64,000 nucleotides of DNA from Streptomyces tibetensis (GCF_007655005.1 NZ_SZVW01000006.1:1-64000), one strand, 5' to 3'; counted from the stretch's first letter, positions 8,745 through 18,068 are shown. Notes: generated from the letters alone by a model not told the origin. Numbers and translations are program-made.

Positions 8745-10172
8745 ATGACCTCTGCGCAGGTCGACACGGAGAAAGCACCTGAAGAGGGCTACGAGCGCGG
8801 ACTCGGCAGCCGTCAGGTCCAGATGATCGCGATCGGCGGCGCCATCGGCGTCGGTCTGTTCATGGGCGCCGGGGCGAACATTGCCAAGGCCGGCCCCAGC
8901 ATCATCCTCATGTACGCCCTCGCGGGCGTCATCATCTTCTTCATCATGCGAGCGCTGGGCGAGCTGCTGCTCTACCGTCCGGTCTCCGGCTCCTTCGCCG
9001 AGTACGCCCGCGAGTTCCTCGGCCCGTTCTTCGGGTTCGTCACGGGCTGGACGTACTGGCTCATGTGGGTGGTCACCGGCATGGCCGAACTCACCGCCGC
9101 CGCGATCTACATCCACTTCTGGTTCCCCGAGATCCCGCAGTGGGTCAGCGCCCTGGTGTTCCTGGTGGTGCTCTTCGGCGTCAACCTGATCTCCGTCAAG
9201 ATCTTCGGCGAGGTCGAGTTCTGGTTCTCGATGGTCAAGGTCACGGCCATCATCGGCATGATCGTCATCGGCCTCGGCGTGCTCACCCTCGGCTTCTCCG
9301 ACGCCGGTGACACCGCCTCCGTCTCCAACCTCTGGGCGCACGACGGCTTCTTCCCCAACGGCATCGGCTCCAGCCTGATGACCCTCCAGGGCGTCATGTT
9401 CGCCTACCTCGCCGTCGAGCTCGTCGGCGTCACCGCCGGCGAGTCCGAGAACCCCGAGAAGACCCTGCCCAAGGCCATCAACACCCTGCCCTGGCGCATC
9501 ATCGTCTTCTACGTCGGCGCCCTGCTGGTGATCCTCTCCGTCGTCAAGTGGACCGACTTCTCCGCGGGCGAGAGCCCGTTCGTCCACGCCTTCGGCGAGA
9601 TCGGCATTCCGCTCGCCGCGGGCATCGTCAACTTCGTCGTGCTCACCGCTGCCCTGTCGTCCTGCAACTCGGGCATGTACTCCACCGGTCGCATGCTGCG
9701 CGACCTGGCCGCCAACAGCGAGGCCCCGCAGGCGTTCGGCAAGCTCAACGCCCGCAAGACGCCCGCCGTCGGCATCACCGTCTCCGTGGCGCTCATGGGC
9801 ATCGGCGTCGTCCTGAACTACGTCGTCCCGGAGAAGGCGTTCCTCTACGTCACCTCCGTCGCCACCGCGGCCGGCATCTGGACCTGGATGATGATCCTCG
9901 TCAGCCACATCCGCTACCGCGCCGCCGTCGACGCGGGCCGGCTGCGCGCCTCGTCCTTCCCCGCCCCCGGCGGAGCCCTCTTCAGCTGGGTCGCGCTCCT
10001 CTTCCTCATCGGCGTGACCTGCATGATCGCGTACGACAAGGACGCCCGGGTCTGCCTGTACGTCGCCGCCGGCTGGGCCGTCGCCCTCGGCGTCGGCTGG
10101 GCGTTCCTCAAGCGCCGCAACCCGCAGCTCACCGAGCGCCGTGGTGACACGGAGTTCGAGAAGGTCGGCTGA
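8745..10172 (+). CDS. amino acid permease (APC superfamily, GabP/LysP-like)
   Basis: 475 residues with about 12 membrane helices. ATG 8745 follows GGAGAAAGG at a normal distance; the frame is open further upstream but without such a site. The N-terminal QMIAIGGAIGVGLFMGAG is the first-helix signature of the amino-acid transporter (AAT) family, and YLAVELVGVTAGESENPEKTLPKAI between helices 6 and 7 is also characteristic. It should import an amino acid or GABA with protons; the substrate cannot be told from sequence. Two terminators follow. Confidence 0.92.
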   Translation: MTSAQVDTEKAPEEGYERGLGSRQVQMIAIGGAIGVGLFMGAGANIAKAGPSIILMYALAGVIIFFIMRALGELLLYRPVSGSFAEYAREFLGPFFGFVTGWTYWLMWVVTGMAELTAAAIYIHFWFPEIPQWVSALVFLVVLFGVNLISVKIFGEVEFWFSMVKVTAIIGMIVIGLGVLTLGFSDAGDTASVSNLWAHDGFFPNGIGSSLMTLQGVMFAYLAVELVGVTAGESENPEKTLPKAINTLPWRIIVFYVGALLVILSVVKWTDFSAGESPFVHAFGEIGIPLAAGIVNFVVLTAALSSCNSGMYSTGRMLRDLAANSEAPQAFGKLNARKTPAVGITVSVALMGIGVVLNYVVPEKAFLYVTSVATAAGIWTWMMILVSHIRYRAAVDAGRLRASSFPAPGGALFSWVALLFLIGVTCMIAYDKDARVCLYVAAGWAVALGVGWAFLKRRNPQLTERRGDTEFEKVG

Positions 10173-10190
10173 CCAACCCGCGGGACGCCC

Positions 10191-10225
10191 AGCGGCGGGG
10201 AGTACTCGTGGCACTCCCCGCCGCT
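10191..10225 (+). terminator. terminator 1 after the permease gene
   Basis: A 13-bp perfect stem (AGCGGCGGGGAGT at 10191-10203, complement at 10213-10225) with a 9-base loop, 18 bases after the stop codon. Confidence 0.8.
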
Positions 10226-10248
10226 GCCGCTCAGGGCGTCCGGCATAT

Positions 10249-10285
10249 GGGCCGTTCCGTACCAACCCTCGGTACGGAACGGCCC
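10249..10285 (+). terminator. terminator 2 (tandem) after the permease gene
   Basis: A perfect 15-bp stem (10249-10263 with 10271-10285), 7-base loop, followed by TTCTG. It lies only 20 bases before the start of the JAMM protease gene, so it could also act in that gene's leader. Confidence 0.75.
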
Positions 10286-10305
10286 TTCTGCTTATCCTGG
10301 CGAGC

Positions 10306-10728
10306 ATGCTGACCATCACCCAGGCCCTCGTCGACCAGATCGTCGCCCACGCGCGCAAGGACCACCCCGACGAGGCGTGCGGCGTCGTCGCCGGCCCGGC
10401 GGGCTCGGACCGCCCCGAGCGCTTCATCCCCATGCTGAACGCGGCCATGTCGCCCACGTTCTACGAGTTCGACTCCGGCGACCTGCTCAAGCTCTACCGG
10501 GAGATGGACGACCGCGACGAGGAGCCGGTGGTCATCTACCACTCCCACACCGCGACCGAGGCCTACCCCTCGCGCACCGACATCTCCTACGCCAACGAGC
10601 CCGGCGCGCACTACGTCCTGGTCTCCACCGCCGACACCGACGGGGCCGGCGAGTTCCAGTTCCGCTCCTTCCGCATCGTCGAGGGCGAGGTCACAGAGGA
10701 AGAGGTCCAGGTCGTCGAGGCCTACTGA
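10306..10728 (+). CDS. mec: JAMM/Mov34 (M67) metalloprotease, Mec-like
   Basis: 140 residues. The JAMM zinc site is visible as HSHTATEAYPSRTD (H-x-H-x10-D form), with an upstream Glu in HPDEACGVV. In mycobacteria Mec hydrolyses the CysO-cysteine adduct to release cysteine. Gene order here (protease, CysO-like carrier, CysM) is the same, so this role is the best inference. The ATG at 10306 starts the MLTITQALVDQIVAHARK helix; a longer frame lacks support. A leader peptide lies between it and cysO. Confidence 0.9.
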   Translation: MLTITQALVDQIVAHARKDHPDEACGVVAGPAGSDRPERFIPMLNAAMSPTFYEFDSGDLLKLYREMDDRDEEPVVIYHSHTATEAYPSRTDISYANEPGAHYVLVSTADTDGAGEFQFRSFRIVEGEVTEEEVQVVEAY

Positions 10729-10814
10729 GGACGCCTGAACAGGGCGGTCTCACTCCCCGGCCCGAAAACGTCCGCCATGTGGGACCACATTCCAGTACCC
10801 GGACCGGGAATCGA

Positions 10815-10820
10815 TACGAT
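10815..10820 (+). promoter_or_regulatory. candidate -10 element for a leaderless transcript
   Basis: TACGAT ends 6 bases before the ATG of the leader peptide, the spacing expected if transcription begins at that ATG. No convincing -35 is seen. Confidence 0.45.
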
Positions 10821-10826
10821 GAGCCC

Positions 10827-10922
10827 ATGGTTTTCCACGACGTGAGCGAAAAGACGCCGGGCGATCTGCTCGTGGCGCGGCTGCACGTCGACCTGTGCAG
10901 GCTCGCCAGCGCCATCTGTTGA
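10827..10922 (+). CDS. 31-residue Cys-containing leader peptide (attenuation type)
   Basis: Encodes MVFHDVSEKTP..., ending HVDLCRLASAIC. The HVDL-x-R-x-A/S-S motif with terminal Cys matches the actinobacterial putative leader peptides found before sulfur and cysteine genes. It has no clear ribosome site and probably starts on a leaderless transcript. It lies 115 bases before the CysO-like gene. By analogy with cysteine-responsive leader ORFs in mycobacteria, slow reading of its Cys codons could control readthrough into cysO-cysM. The family match is strong; the mechanism here is inferred. Confidence 0.75.
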   Translation: MVFHDVSEKTPGDLLVARLHVDLCRLASAIC

Positions 10923-11037
10923 CGCCCGTCCCTGCCGCCGTACGGCCGTGAGCCGCGGCGCTGCACACACGCACCACCTGCTGTTCCTGCGCTGCCGCGC
11001 GCCCCGATCGACTACTCCCGACAGGAGCCCTGAAGCC

Positions 11038-11316
11038 ATGGCCATCGAGGTCCGCATCCCGACCATCCTCCGCACCTACACCGACGGTCAGAAGGCAGTG
11101 GAGGGCAAGGGAGACACCCTCGCCGAGCTCTTCACCGACCTCGAGACCCGGCACGCCGGCATCCAGGCCCGCATCGTGGACGGCGACCAGCTGCGCCGCT
11201 TCGTCAACGTGTACCTGAACGACGAGGACGTCCGCTTCCTCGACGGCATCAACACCAAGCTGTCGGACGGCGACAACGTCACGATCCTGCCGGCCGTGGC
11301 CGGCGGCATGGTCTGA
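11038..11316 (+). CDS. cysO: ThiS/MoaD-family sulfur carrier, CysO-like
   Basis: 92 residues with the beta-grasp fold pattern of ubiquitin-like sulfur carriers (MAIEVRIPTILRTYTDG at the start, DGDNVTILPAVAGG at the end). The thiocarboxylate-bearing diglycine is not terminal: two residues, Met-Val, follow it. It would therefore need trimming before activation, plausibly by the JAMM protease encoded upstream. AGGAG precedes the ATG. cysM follows after 6 bases. Role: sulfur donor for CysM-dependent cysteine synthesis. Confidence 0.9.
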   Translation: MAIEVRIPTILRTYTDGQKAVEGKGDTLAELFTDLETRHAGIQARIVDGDQLRRFVNVYLNDEDVRFLDGINTKLSDGDNVTILPAVAGGMV

Positions 11317-12273
<957 letters not shown>

Positions 12274-12321
12274 CCGACGGCGAGCGGCCCGACGGCCGGC
12301 ACGGCCGCCGGCACCGACACG

Positions 12322-12350
12322 AAGGGCTGGAGTCCACGACTCCAGCCCTT
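12322..12350 (+). terminator. terminator after cysM
   Basis: A 12-bp perfect stem (12322-12333 with 12339-12350), 5-base loop, ending in CTTTT. It sits between convergent genes and can act in both directions. Confidence 0.85.
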
Positions 12351-12399
12351 TTCCGTGCCGCTTTCCCCACCGAGTGCTCGGGCGCCCCCTGTCCGGTGC

Positions 12400-12846
12400 T
12401 CAGCCCGCCAGGTACCGCACCTGGTCCCACAACGTCGGATCCACCACACCGACCCGCCGCCGGAAGCCCCACACCGGGACCTCCCGCAACTCGTCCGTCT
12501 CCAGGAAACTCGCGCGGCCCTGGACATCGCCGACCGAGCCCGGCGGCAGCGGGATCACCCCGCTGCGCTCTCCACGGAACCGGGTGGTGATCTTCGCGAC
12601 CGTCGCCCGCTCCCCGCGCACCGCCAGCACCAGACAGGGCCGGTCCTTCGTACGGGCCTCGTCCTCATAAGGCACATCGGCCCACCAGATCTCCGCCGGC
12701 TGCGGCCTGCCCTCCGCCAGGACGGGGCCCGCACTGCGGCCGCGCCGGGCCGCCGGCCGCCGGCCCCGACCCCAGCCGTCGACGAGCGTGGCGATGAGCG
12801 CGAGCAGCACCACCGCGGCGAGCGCCAGCCACCAGGACGTGTCCAT
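12400..12846 (-). CDS. membrane-anchored PemK/MazF-like protein
   Basis: 148 residues. After MDTS comes one hydrophobic segment (WWLALAAVVLLALIATLV), then an Arg-rich linker and a PemK/MazF-like domain (PAEIWWADVPYEDEARTKDRPCLVLAV, later VKITTR-like and GVIPLPPG strands). MazF/PemK proteins are endoribonuclease toxins, but no antitoxin gene is adjacent, and a membrane anchor is unusual for a toxin. I infer a domesticated relative rather than an active toxin module. ATG 12846 is preferred over an upstream in-frame start. Confidence 0.75.
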   Translation of the reverse strand: MDTSWWLALAAVVLLALIATLVDGWGRGRRPAARRGRSAGPVLAEGRPQPAEIWWADVPYEDEARTKDRPCLVLAVRGERATVAKITTRFRGERSGVIPLPPGSVGDVQGRASFLETDELREVPVWGFRRRVGVVDPTLWDQVRYLAG

Positions 12847-13060
12847 ACTGAAAGACGTTACCGGCGCCGCCCCTGCCACGCGCCCCCCTCACAGGGATCA
12901 CCCCCGGCTCTGCCAGCCGAACCGGTGACACCACAGGTGAGTTCGCCCACAACAGGCCTTGGCGGAGGAGCTACCGGAGGTTTTGCGCCTTACGCTCGAC
13001 GGACCGCACGACCCCCGACGCCCCTCTCAGACTTATCCCGCCAGCGGAGGTTTCTGCTTC

Positions 13061-13813
13061 ATGAAGCTCACCGTCGTCGGCTGCTCGGGGTCGTTCCCGT
13101 CCGCGGAATCGGCCTGCTCGAGCTACCTCGTCGAGGCCGACGGCTTCCGGCTGCTTCTCGACATGGGCAACGGTGCCCTGGGCGAGCTGCAGCGCCACTG
13201 CGGTCTCTACGACCTCGACGCGATCTTCCTCAGCCATCTGCACGCCGACCACTGCATCGACATGTGCGCGTACTTCGTCGCGCGCTACTACCGCCACGAC
13301 GGCGGCCGCTGCGATCCGCTCCCGGTCTACGGACCCGAAGGCACGGAACACCGGTTGACCACCGCCTACGCGGACACCCCCTCCGCCTCCTCCATGAGCG
13401 AGGTCTTCGACTTCCACACGGTCAAGCCGTCGACGTTCGAGATCGGCCCCTTCACGGTCCACACCGAGCGGGTGGCCCACCCCGTGGAGGCCTACGGCAT
13501 CCGGATCGAGCACGGCGGCAAGGTGCTGACGTACTCCGGCGACACCGGAGTGAGCCCCGCGCTGGACGAACTCGCCCGGGACGCAGACCTGTTCCTGTGC
13601 GAGGCGGCGTTCACGCACGGCAAGGAAGACATCCCCGACCTGCATCTCAACGGCCGCGAGGCGGGGGAGACGGCGGCCCGGGCCGGCGCCCGCCGCCTGG
13701 TCCTCACCCACATCCCGCCGTGGACGGACCCTCAGGTCAACCTGGTCCACGCCCGCGAGGTGTACGACGGCCGGGTGGGCCTCGCCGCACCCCGGCAGAC
13801 GTACGAGATCTGA
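13061..13813 (+). CDS. MBL-fold metallo-hydrolase (RNase Z-like group)
   Basis: 250 residues, ATG preceded by GGAGG. The beta-lactamase fold signature HLHADHCID (HxHxDH) is near residue 63. Further metal ligands are expected at HPVEAYGIRIEHGG, the SGDTG Asp and the C-terminal LTHIPPW His. The length and the GDTG motif fit the small RNase Z-like/phosphodiesterase group. The natural substrate is unknown. A 14-bp bidirectional terminator follows. Confidence 0.88.
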   Translation: MKLTVVGCSGSFPSAESACSSYLVEADGFRLLLDMGNGALGELQRHCGLYDLDAIFLSHLHADHCIDMCAYFVARYYRHDGGRCDPLPVYGPEGTEHRLTTAYADTPSASSMSEVFDFHTVKPSTFEIGPFTVHTERVAHPVEAYGIRIEHGGKVLTYSGDTGVSPALDELARDADLFLCEAAFTHGKEDIPDLHLNGREAGETAARAGARRLVLTHIPPWTDPQVNLVHAREVYDGRVGLAAPRQTYEI

Positions 13814-13832
13814 CAGCGCGGCGCATACGAAA

Positions 13833-13864
13833 GGGGCCCCGGAACCGCTCGGTTCCGGGGCCCC
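13833..13864 (+). terminator. bidirectional terminator between MBL hydrolase and PTS EIIC
   Basis: A perfect 14-bp stem (13833-13846 with 13851-13864) and a 4-base GCTC loop between two convergent genes. Confidence 0.85.
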
Positions 13865-13881
13865 ATTCGCGGGTCAGAGGG

Positions 13882-15144
13882 TTACTTCGCCTCCGCCTTC
13901 CGCAGCTCGGCGAGTTCCTCGTCGGACTCCCGGCCCGGCGTCGGCAGGTTGAACTTGGTGATCGCGAAGCGGAAGACCACGTAGTAGACCGCCGCGAAGC
14001 ACAGGCCGACCAGCACCAGGCCCCACGGGTTGGTCGCGATGCCCAGGTTCAGCCCGAAGTCGATCGCGCCCGCCGAGAAGCCGAAGCCGTCCTTCATCCC
14101 CAGCGCCCAGGTCAGCGCCATGGAGACACCGGTGAGCACCGCGTGGATCGCGTACAGCACCGGCGCGATGAACATGAACGTGAACTCGATCGGCTCGGTC
14201 ACGCCCGTGAAGAAGCTGGTCAGCGCGAGCGACAGCATCATGCCGCCGACCACCTTGCGGCGCTCGGGCCGGGCGCAGTGCACGATCGCCAGGCACGCGG
14301 CGGGCAGGGCGAACATCATGATCGGGAAGAAACCGGTCATGAACTGCCCGGCGGTCGGGTCGCCCGCGAGGAACCGGGCGATGTCGCCGCTCTTGCCCTC
14401 GTAGGTGCCGGCCTGGAACCAGGGGAAGGAGTTCAGCAGGTGGTGCATGCCGATCGGGATCAGCGCACGGTTGGCCACACCGAAGATGCCGGCGCCGACC
14501 GCCCCGGAGCCGACCAGCCACTCGCCGAAGTTGTGCAGGGCCGTGCCGAGGACCGGCCAGACGTAACCGAAGACGATGCCGATGACCAGGCCCGCGAAGG
14601 CCGAAAGGATCGGCACCAGGCGGCGGCCGCCGAAGAAGCCCGCCCAGTCCGGCAGCCTGGTGCGGTAGAACCGCTGGTAGAGCAGCGCCACGACGATGCC
14701 CATGACCACACCGCCCAGAACCTTGGCGTCCACCGGAGCGTCGACCATGACGACCTTGCCGTCGACGGCCGTGGCGACCTTCGGCAGATTCTTGTCGGTG
14801 AACGTGGCCAGCACGTTCTTGAAGACGAGGTAACCGACCACGGCTGCCAGGGCGGTCGAGCCGTCCGACTTCTTGGCGAAGCCGATCGCGATGCCCACGG
14901 CGAACAGCAGCGCCATGTTGTCGAGGATCGCGTTGCCACCGGCCGCCATGAAGCTCGCGATCTTGGTGATGAACGCGGGGAACGACTCGCGGCCGAGCAT
15001 GTCGGGGTTGCCGAGCCGGACCAGCAGTGCGGCGGCGGGCAGGACGGCGACGGGCAGCATCAGGCTGCGGCCGATGCGCTGCATCACCGCCATCACCGCC
15101 GACCCCCTCTTCGGGCTCGCGGGCGCGGCTGTGGCTGTGGACAT
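13882..15144 (-). CDS. nagE: PTS transporter EIIC, N-acetylglucosamine type
   Basis: 420 residues, polytopic. ATG 15144 is preceded by GGAGG. Family features include RIGRSLMLPVAVLPAAALLVRLG at the N-terminus, GVANRALIPIGMHHLLNSFPWF in the sugar-binding core, and FFTGVTEPIEFTFMFIAPVLY with the conserved Glu of glucose-family EIIC. There is no fused EIIB or EIIA; the EIIB gene diverges upstream, and EIIA/HPr must be elsewhere. The dre boxes in front point to DasR control, as for the Streptomyces GlcNAc system. Confidence 0.9.
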   Translation of the reverse strand: MSTATAAPASPKRGSAVMAVMQRIGRSLMLPVAVLPAAALLVRLGNPDMLGRESFPAFITKIASFMAAGGNAILDNMALLFAVGIAIGFAKKSDGSTALAAVVGYLVFKNVLATFTDKNLPKVATAVDGKVVMVDAPVDAKVLGGVVMGIVVALLYQRFYRTRLPDWAGFFGGRRLVPILSAFAGLVIGIVFGYVWPVLGTALHNFGEWLVGSGAVGAGIFGVANRALIPIGMHHLLNSFPWFQAGTYEGKSGDIARFLAGDPTAGQFMTGFFPIMMFALPAACLAIVHCARPERRKVVGGMMLSLALTSFFTGVTEPIEFTFMFIAPVLYAIHAVLTGVSMALTWALGMKDGFGFSAGAIDFGLNLGIATNPWGLVLVGLCFAAVYYVVFRFAITKFNLPTPGRESDEELAELRKAEAK

Positions 15145-15249
15145 GAGCTTCCTCCAGGGGGCACGGCGCCGCCCAGGAAGAATCAGCGGGGGACGGCGGC
15201 GTCTCAAAGAAAGGGGAACGCGGTATCCACCGCGCGACCTCCACCGGTG

Positions 15250-15265
15250 AGTGGTGTAGACCAGT
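15250..15265. promoter_or_regulatory. DasR operator (dre site) upstream of nagE
   Basis: AGTGGTGTAGACCAGT matches the palindromic dre consensus A(C/G)TGGTCTAGACCA(C/G)T at 15 of 16 positions. It lies 106 bases upstream of the EIIC start. DasR is the GntR-type repressor of GlcNAc uptake genes, released by glucosamine-6-phosphate. Confidence 0.9.
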
Positions 15266-15374
15266 TGTAGCACGGTAGGCCGAACGAGTGGAACCCGCCA
15301 ATTCCGCCCGCCGCGGACGATCACGGCCCCGTCGCCGCCCTCCACATCGCGTGCCTTTTGTCGAGAGACGGGCT

Positions 15375-15390
15375 CGTGGTGTAGACCAGG
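15375..15390. promoter_or_regulatory. second DasR operator (dre site), facing nagF
   Basis: CGTGGTGTAGACCAGG, the same core with weaker ends, 118 bases upstream of the EIIB start. The 11-base core GTGGTGTAGAC is identical in both sites. Together they explain most of the 363-base divergent intergenic region. Confidence 0.87.
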
Positions 15391-15507
15391 CGTTCGACGG
15401 TCGCACGAACGCGGCGCCATCCTTCAGTGCGCACGACAGGGCCACTCGCGAAGGCGGGCCAACTGTGGGTTACTGCGACAAAGCGGTTCGGATCAGGGAG
15501 AACGAAC

Positions 15508-15741
15508 ATGGCCACCAAGGCTGAGAAGATCGTTGCCGGGCTCGGCGGCATCGACAACATCGAGGAAGTCGAAGGCTGCATCACCCGCCTCCGCACCGAG
15601 GTCGTGGACCCCGCCAAGGTCGACGAGACCGCCCTGAAGGCCGCCGGCGCCCACGGCGTCGTCAAGATGGGCACCGCCATCCAGGTCGTCATCGGCACCG
15701 ACGCCGACCCCATCGCGGCGGAGATCGAAGACATGATGTGA
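15508..15741 (+). CDS. nagF: PTS EIIB component, N-acetylglucosamine type
   Basis: 77 residues, a stand-alone EIIB domain. The phosphorylated Cys sits in VEGCITRLRTEV (residue 24), the usual EIIB signature of the glucose family. AGGGAG precedes the ATG. It passes phosphate from EIIA to the sugar carried by the divergently encoded EIIC. The terminator begins at the stop codon. Confidence 0.92.
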   Translation: MATKAEKIVAGLGGIDNIEEVEGCITRLRTEVVDPAKVDETALKAAGAHGVVKMGTAIQVVIGTDADPIAAEIEDMM

Positions 15742-15767
15742 AGGGCGGGGATCGTCCCGGGCTTCAC
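15738..15767 (+). terminator. terminator overlapping the nagF stop codon
   Basis: GTGAAG 15738-15743 pairs with CTTCAC 15762-15767, with an inner CGGG/CCCG stem. The TGA stop is inside the 5' arm, so translation and folding compete. Confidence 0.6.
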
Positions 15768-15846
15768 CCCCTGAGACCCCTCACCTCACCGGGGCCCCTC
15801 CCACCTCGGGAAGGGCCCCTTCCGCGGTACGGATAGGCTCAGCCGC

Positions 15847-16584
15847 ATGTCTCGAATCGACGGCCGCACCCCCCAACAGCTCCGCCCCATCACCATCGAG
15901 CGCGGCTGGAGCAAGCACGCCGAGGGCTCCGTCCTCGTCTCCTTCGGCGACACCAAGGTCTTCTGCACCGCCTCCGTCACCGAAGGCGTCCCCCGCTGGC
16001 GCAAGGGCAGCGGCGAAGGCTGGGTCACCGCCGAATACTCCATGCTCCCCCGCGCCACCAACACCCGCGGCGACCGCGAATCCGTCCGCGGCAAGATCGG
16101 CGGCCGCACCCACGAGATCAGCCGTCTCATCGGCCGCTCCCTGCGCGCCGTCATCGACTACAAGGCCCTCGGCGAGAACACCATCGTCCTCGACTGCGAC
16201 GTCCTCCAGGCCGACGGCGGCACCCGCACGGCAGCCATCACCGGCGCCTACGTCGCACTCGCCGACGCCGTCGCATGGGCCCAGGGCAGGAAACTCATCA
16301 AGGCCGGCCGCAAGCCCCTCACCGGCACCGTCTCCGCCGTCTCCGTCGGCATCGTCGCAGGCGTCCCCCTCCTCGACCTCTGCTACGAAGAGGACGTCAG
16401 GGCCGACACCGACATGAACGTCGTCTGCACCGGCGACGGCCGCTTCGTCGAGGTCCAGGGCACCGCCGAAGCCGAGCCCTTCGCCCGAGACGAACTCAAC
16501 GCCCTCCTCGACCTCGCCGTCGCCGGCTGCGACGAACTCGCCGCCCACCAGCGCACAGCGCTCGACGCCCTCCTCGAGAAGTGA
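15847..16584 (+). CDS. rph: ribonuclease PH
   Basis: 245 residues. RNase PH trims tRNA 3' ends by phosphorolysis. Signature segments visible are [35 protein letters not shown], the phosphate-binding region around [30 protein letters not shown], and EVQGTAE near the end. There is no clear ribosome site before ATG 15847; TAGGCT 8 bases upstream may be a -10 of a near-leaderless transcript. Confidence 0.95.
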   Translation: MSRIDGRTPQQLRPITIERGWSKHAEGSVLVSFGDTKVFCTASVTEGVPRWRKGSGEGWVTAEYSMLPRATNTRGDRESVRGKIGGRTHEISRLIGRSLRAVIDYKALGENTIVLDCDVLQADGGTRTAAITGAYVALADAVAWAQGRKLIKAGRKPLTGTVSAVSVGIVAGVPLLDLCYEEDVRADTDMNVVCTGDGRFVEVQGTAEAEPFARDELNALLDLAVAGCDELAAHQRTALDALLEK

Positions 16585-16635
16585 CCGCGAGAGCCGAACC
16601 GCACCCCGAAAAGTAAAAGGCACGCCAAGACGGGT

Positions 16636-16661
16636 GCTCGGCGCGGGCAACCGCGCCGAGC
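16636..16661 (+). terminator. terminator after rph
   Basis: A perfect 11-bp stem (16636-16646 with 16651-16661) capped by a GCAA tetraloop, 52 bases after the stop. Confidence 0.7.
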
Positions 16662-16760
16662 GCACTCGCGTCTGAAGGAGTACGGGCGCACGGCTCACCC
16701 CTGTGCGCCCGGCCAGCCGCGCGGGCCCGACCGGCCCGACCGAACGAGAGGGACCGCTCC

Positions 16761-17159
16761 ATGGCCGCGAGCCGCCGACGCCGCACCGCAGCCGTCGCCG
16801 CCACTCTGGCGGCCGTCGCGCTGACCGCCGGACTCACCACCGGCTGCGCCGCCGTCGACAAGGCGCTGGACTGCGTCCAGACCGCCGACGCCATCGCCGA
16901 CAGCGTCACGGAACTCCAGCAGGCCGTCGACAGCGCGTCGAACGACCCGACGCAGCTCGACGAGTCCCTCGACTCCATCGACAAGAACCTCGGCGAGATC
17001 GGCGACAAGACCGACAACGCGGACGTCGGCAAGGCCGTGGACGACCTGAACAAGGCCGTCGACAACGTCCGCACGTCGATCAAGAACGGCGACGAGACGC
17101 CCGACATCAGCCCGGTCACGGACGCGGCGGGCGAACTGACGAAGGTGTGCACGCCGTAG
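16761..17159 (+). CDS. putative lipoprotein
   Basis: 132 residues. Arg-rich start, hydrophobic AAVAATLAAVALTAGLTT, then lipobox LTTGC giving a lipid-modified Cys near residue 29. The mature part is acidic and helical, with heptad-like Val/Leu/Ile spacing (spans such as VTELQQAVDSA and VDDLNKAVDNVRTSI), suggesting a coiled-coil bundle on the outer face of the membrane. Two Cys remain (DCVQTA and KVCTP), which may form a disulfide. Function unknown. Confidence 0.82.
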   Translation: MAASRRRRTAAVAATLAAVALTAGLTTGCAAVDKALDCVQTADAIADSVTELQQAVDSASNDPTQLDESLDSIDKNLGEIGDKTDNADVGKAVDDLNKAVDNVRTSIKNGDETPDISPVTDAAGELTKVCTP

Positions 17160-17280
17160 CGCTGCGCTGCACGGGCCCGGCGTCCGGTCTGCCGGGTTCC
17201 TCCGGCGGCCGGCCGCGGGTTCGCCGTGGTGGCCCGCGCAGTTCCCCGCGCCCCTGACGGGGCGCAATACCCTGGGGCCC

Positions 17281-17883
17281 ATGAGTCGCCTGATCCTCGC
17301 CACCCGTAACGCCGGGAAGATCACCGAACTTCGCGCGATCCTCGCCGAAGCCGGACTGCCCCACGAACTCGTCGGCGCCGACGCCTATCCGGACATCCCC
17401 GACGTCAAGGAAACGGGCGTGACGTTCGCCGAGAACGCCCTCCTCAAAGCCCACGCGCTGGCCCAGGCCACGGGCCTCCCGGCCGTAGCCGACGACTCGG
17501 GCCTCTGCGTCGACGTCCTCAACGGCGCACCCGGCATCTTCTCCGCCCGCTGGTCCGGCCGCCACGGCGACGACAAGGCCAACCTGGACCTCCTGCTCGC
17601 CCAGCTCTCCGACATCGCCGAGGAACACCGCGGCGCCCACTTCGCCTGCGCGGCGGCCCTGGCCCTGCCCGACGGCACGGAAAGGGTGGTCGAGGGCCAA
17701 CTCCCCGGCACCCTCCGCCACGAGCCGACGGGCACGGGCGGGTTCGGCTACGACCCGATCCTCCAGCCGGAGGGCGAGACGCGCACCTGCGCGGAGTTGA
17801 CCCCCCAGGAGAAGAACGCGATCAGCCACCGGGGCAAGGCGTTCCGGGCGCTGGTGCCGGTGGTGCGGGAGCTGTTGGGCTGA
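17281..17883 (+). CDS. rdgB: non-canonical purine NTP pyrophosphatase (RdgB/HAM1)
   Basis: 200 residues. It removes dITP and XTP from the nucleotide pool. Family features are LATRNAGKITELRAIL at the N-terminus (substrate-binding S/T-x-N-x-x-K), GLPAVADDSGLCVDVLNG with the catalytic acidic pair, GTGGFGYDPIL, and NAISHRGKAFR near the C-terminus. Position after rph is the usual actinobacterial order, apart from the intervening lipoprotein. Confidence 0.95.
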   Translation: MSRLILATRNAGKITELRAILAEAGLPHELVGADAYPDIPDVKETGVTFAENALLKAHALAQATGLPAVADDSGLCVDVLNGAPGIFSARWSGRHGDDKANLDLLLAQLSDIAEEHRGAHFACAAALALPDGTERVVEGQLPGTLRHEPTGTGGFGYDPILQPEGETRTCAELTPQEKNAISHRGKAFRALVPVVRELLG

Positions 17884-17892
17884 AATGCGTGA

Positions 17893-17921
17893 GAGGGGCC
17901 GCCCAGCCCGGGCGGTCCCTC
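17893..17921. terminator. bidirectional terminator between rdgB and tRNA-Leu
   Basis: A 12-bp stem with one G-U pair (17893-17904 with 17910-17921), 5-base loop. It can end rdgB on one strand and the tRNA transcript on the other. Confidence 0.75.
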
Positions 17922-17929
17922 TGCGCACG

Positions 17930-18014
17930 TGCGGCCGGTGGGACTCGAACCCACACGGGTGTGAACCCACTGGGACCTAAACCCAGCATGACTGCCAAAT
18001 TCCATCACGGCCGC
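17930..18014 (-). tRNA. tRNA-Leu (anticodon TAG)
   Basis: An 85-base class II tRNA on the minus strand. Acceptor stem GCGGCCG/CGGCCGC with discriminator A, anticodon arm CTGGG-TTTAGGT-CCCAG with anticodon at 17978-17976, long variable arm, and T-arm GTGGGTTCGAGTCCCAC. CCA is not encoded. Confidence 0.95.
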
Positions 18015-18068
18015 TCAAAAACGGTCATCGCGCTCGACCGGCAGCGTTCAGTGTACGGGCTGAGCGAG

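Noticed and set aside
17930..18014. tRNA-Leu as an integration site for a mobile element at 18-19 kb
   Set aside because: No integrase, no repeated tRNA fragment and no phage genes beside it. The HNH gene alone is not evidence for an element.
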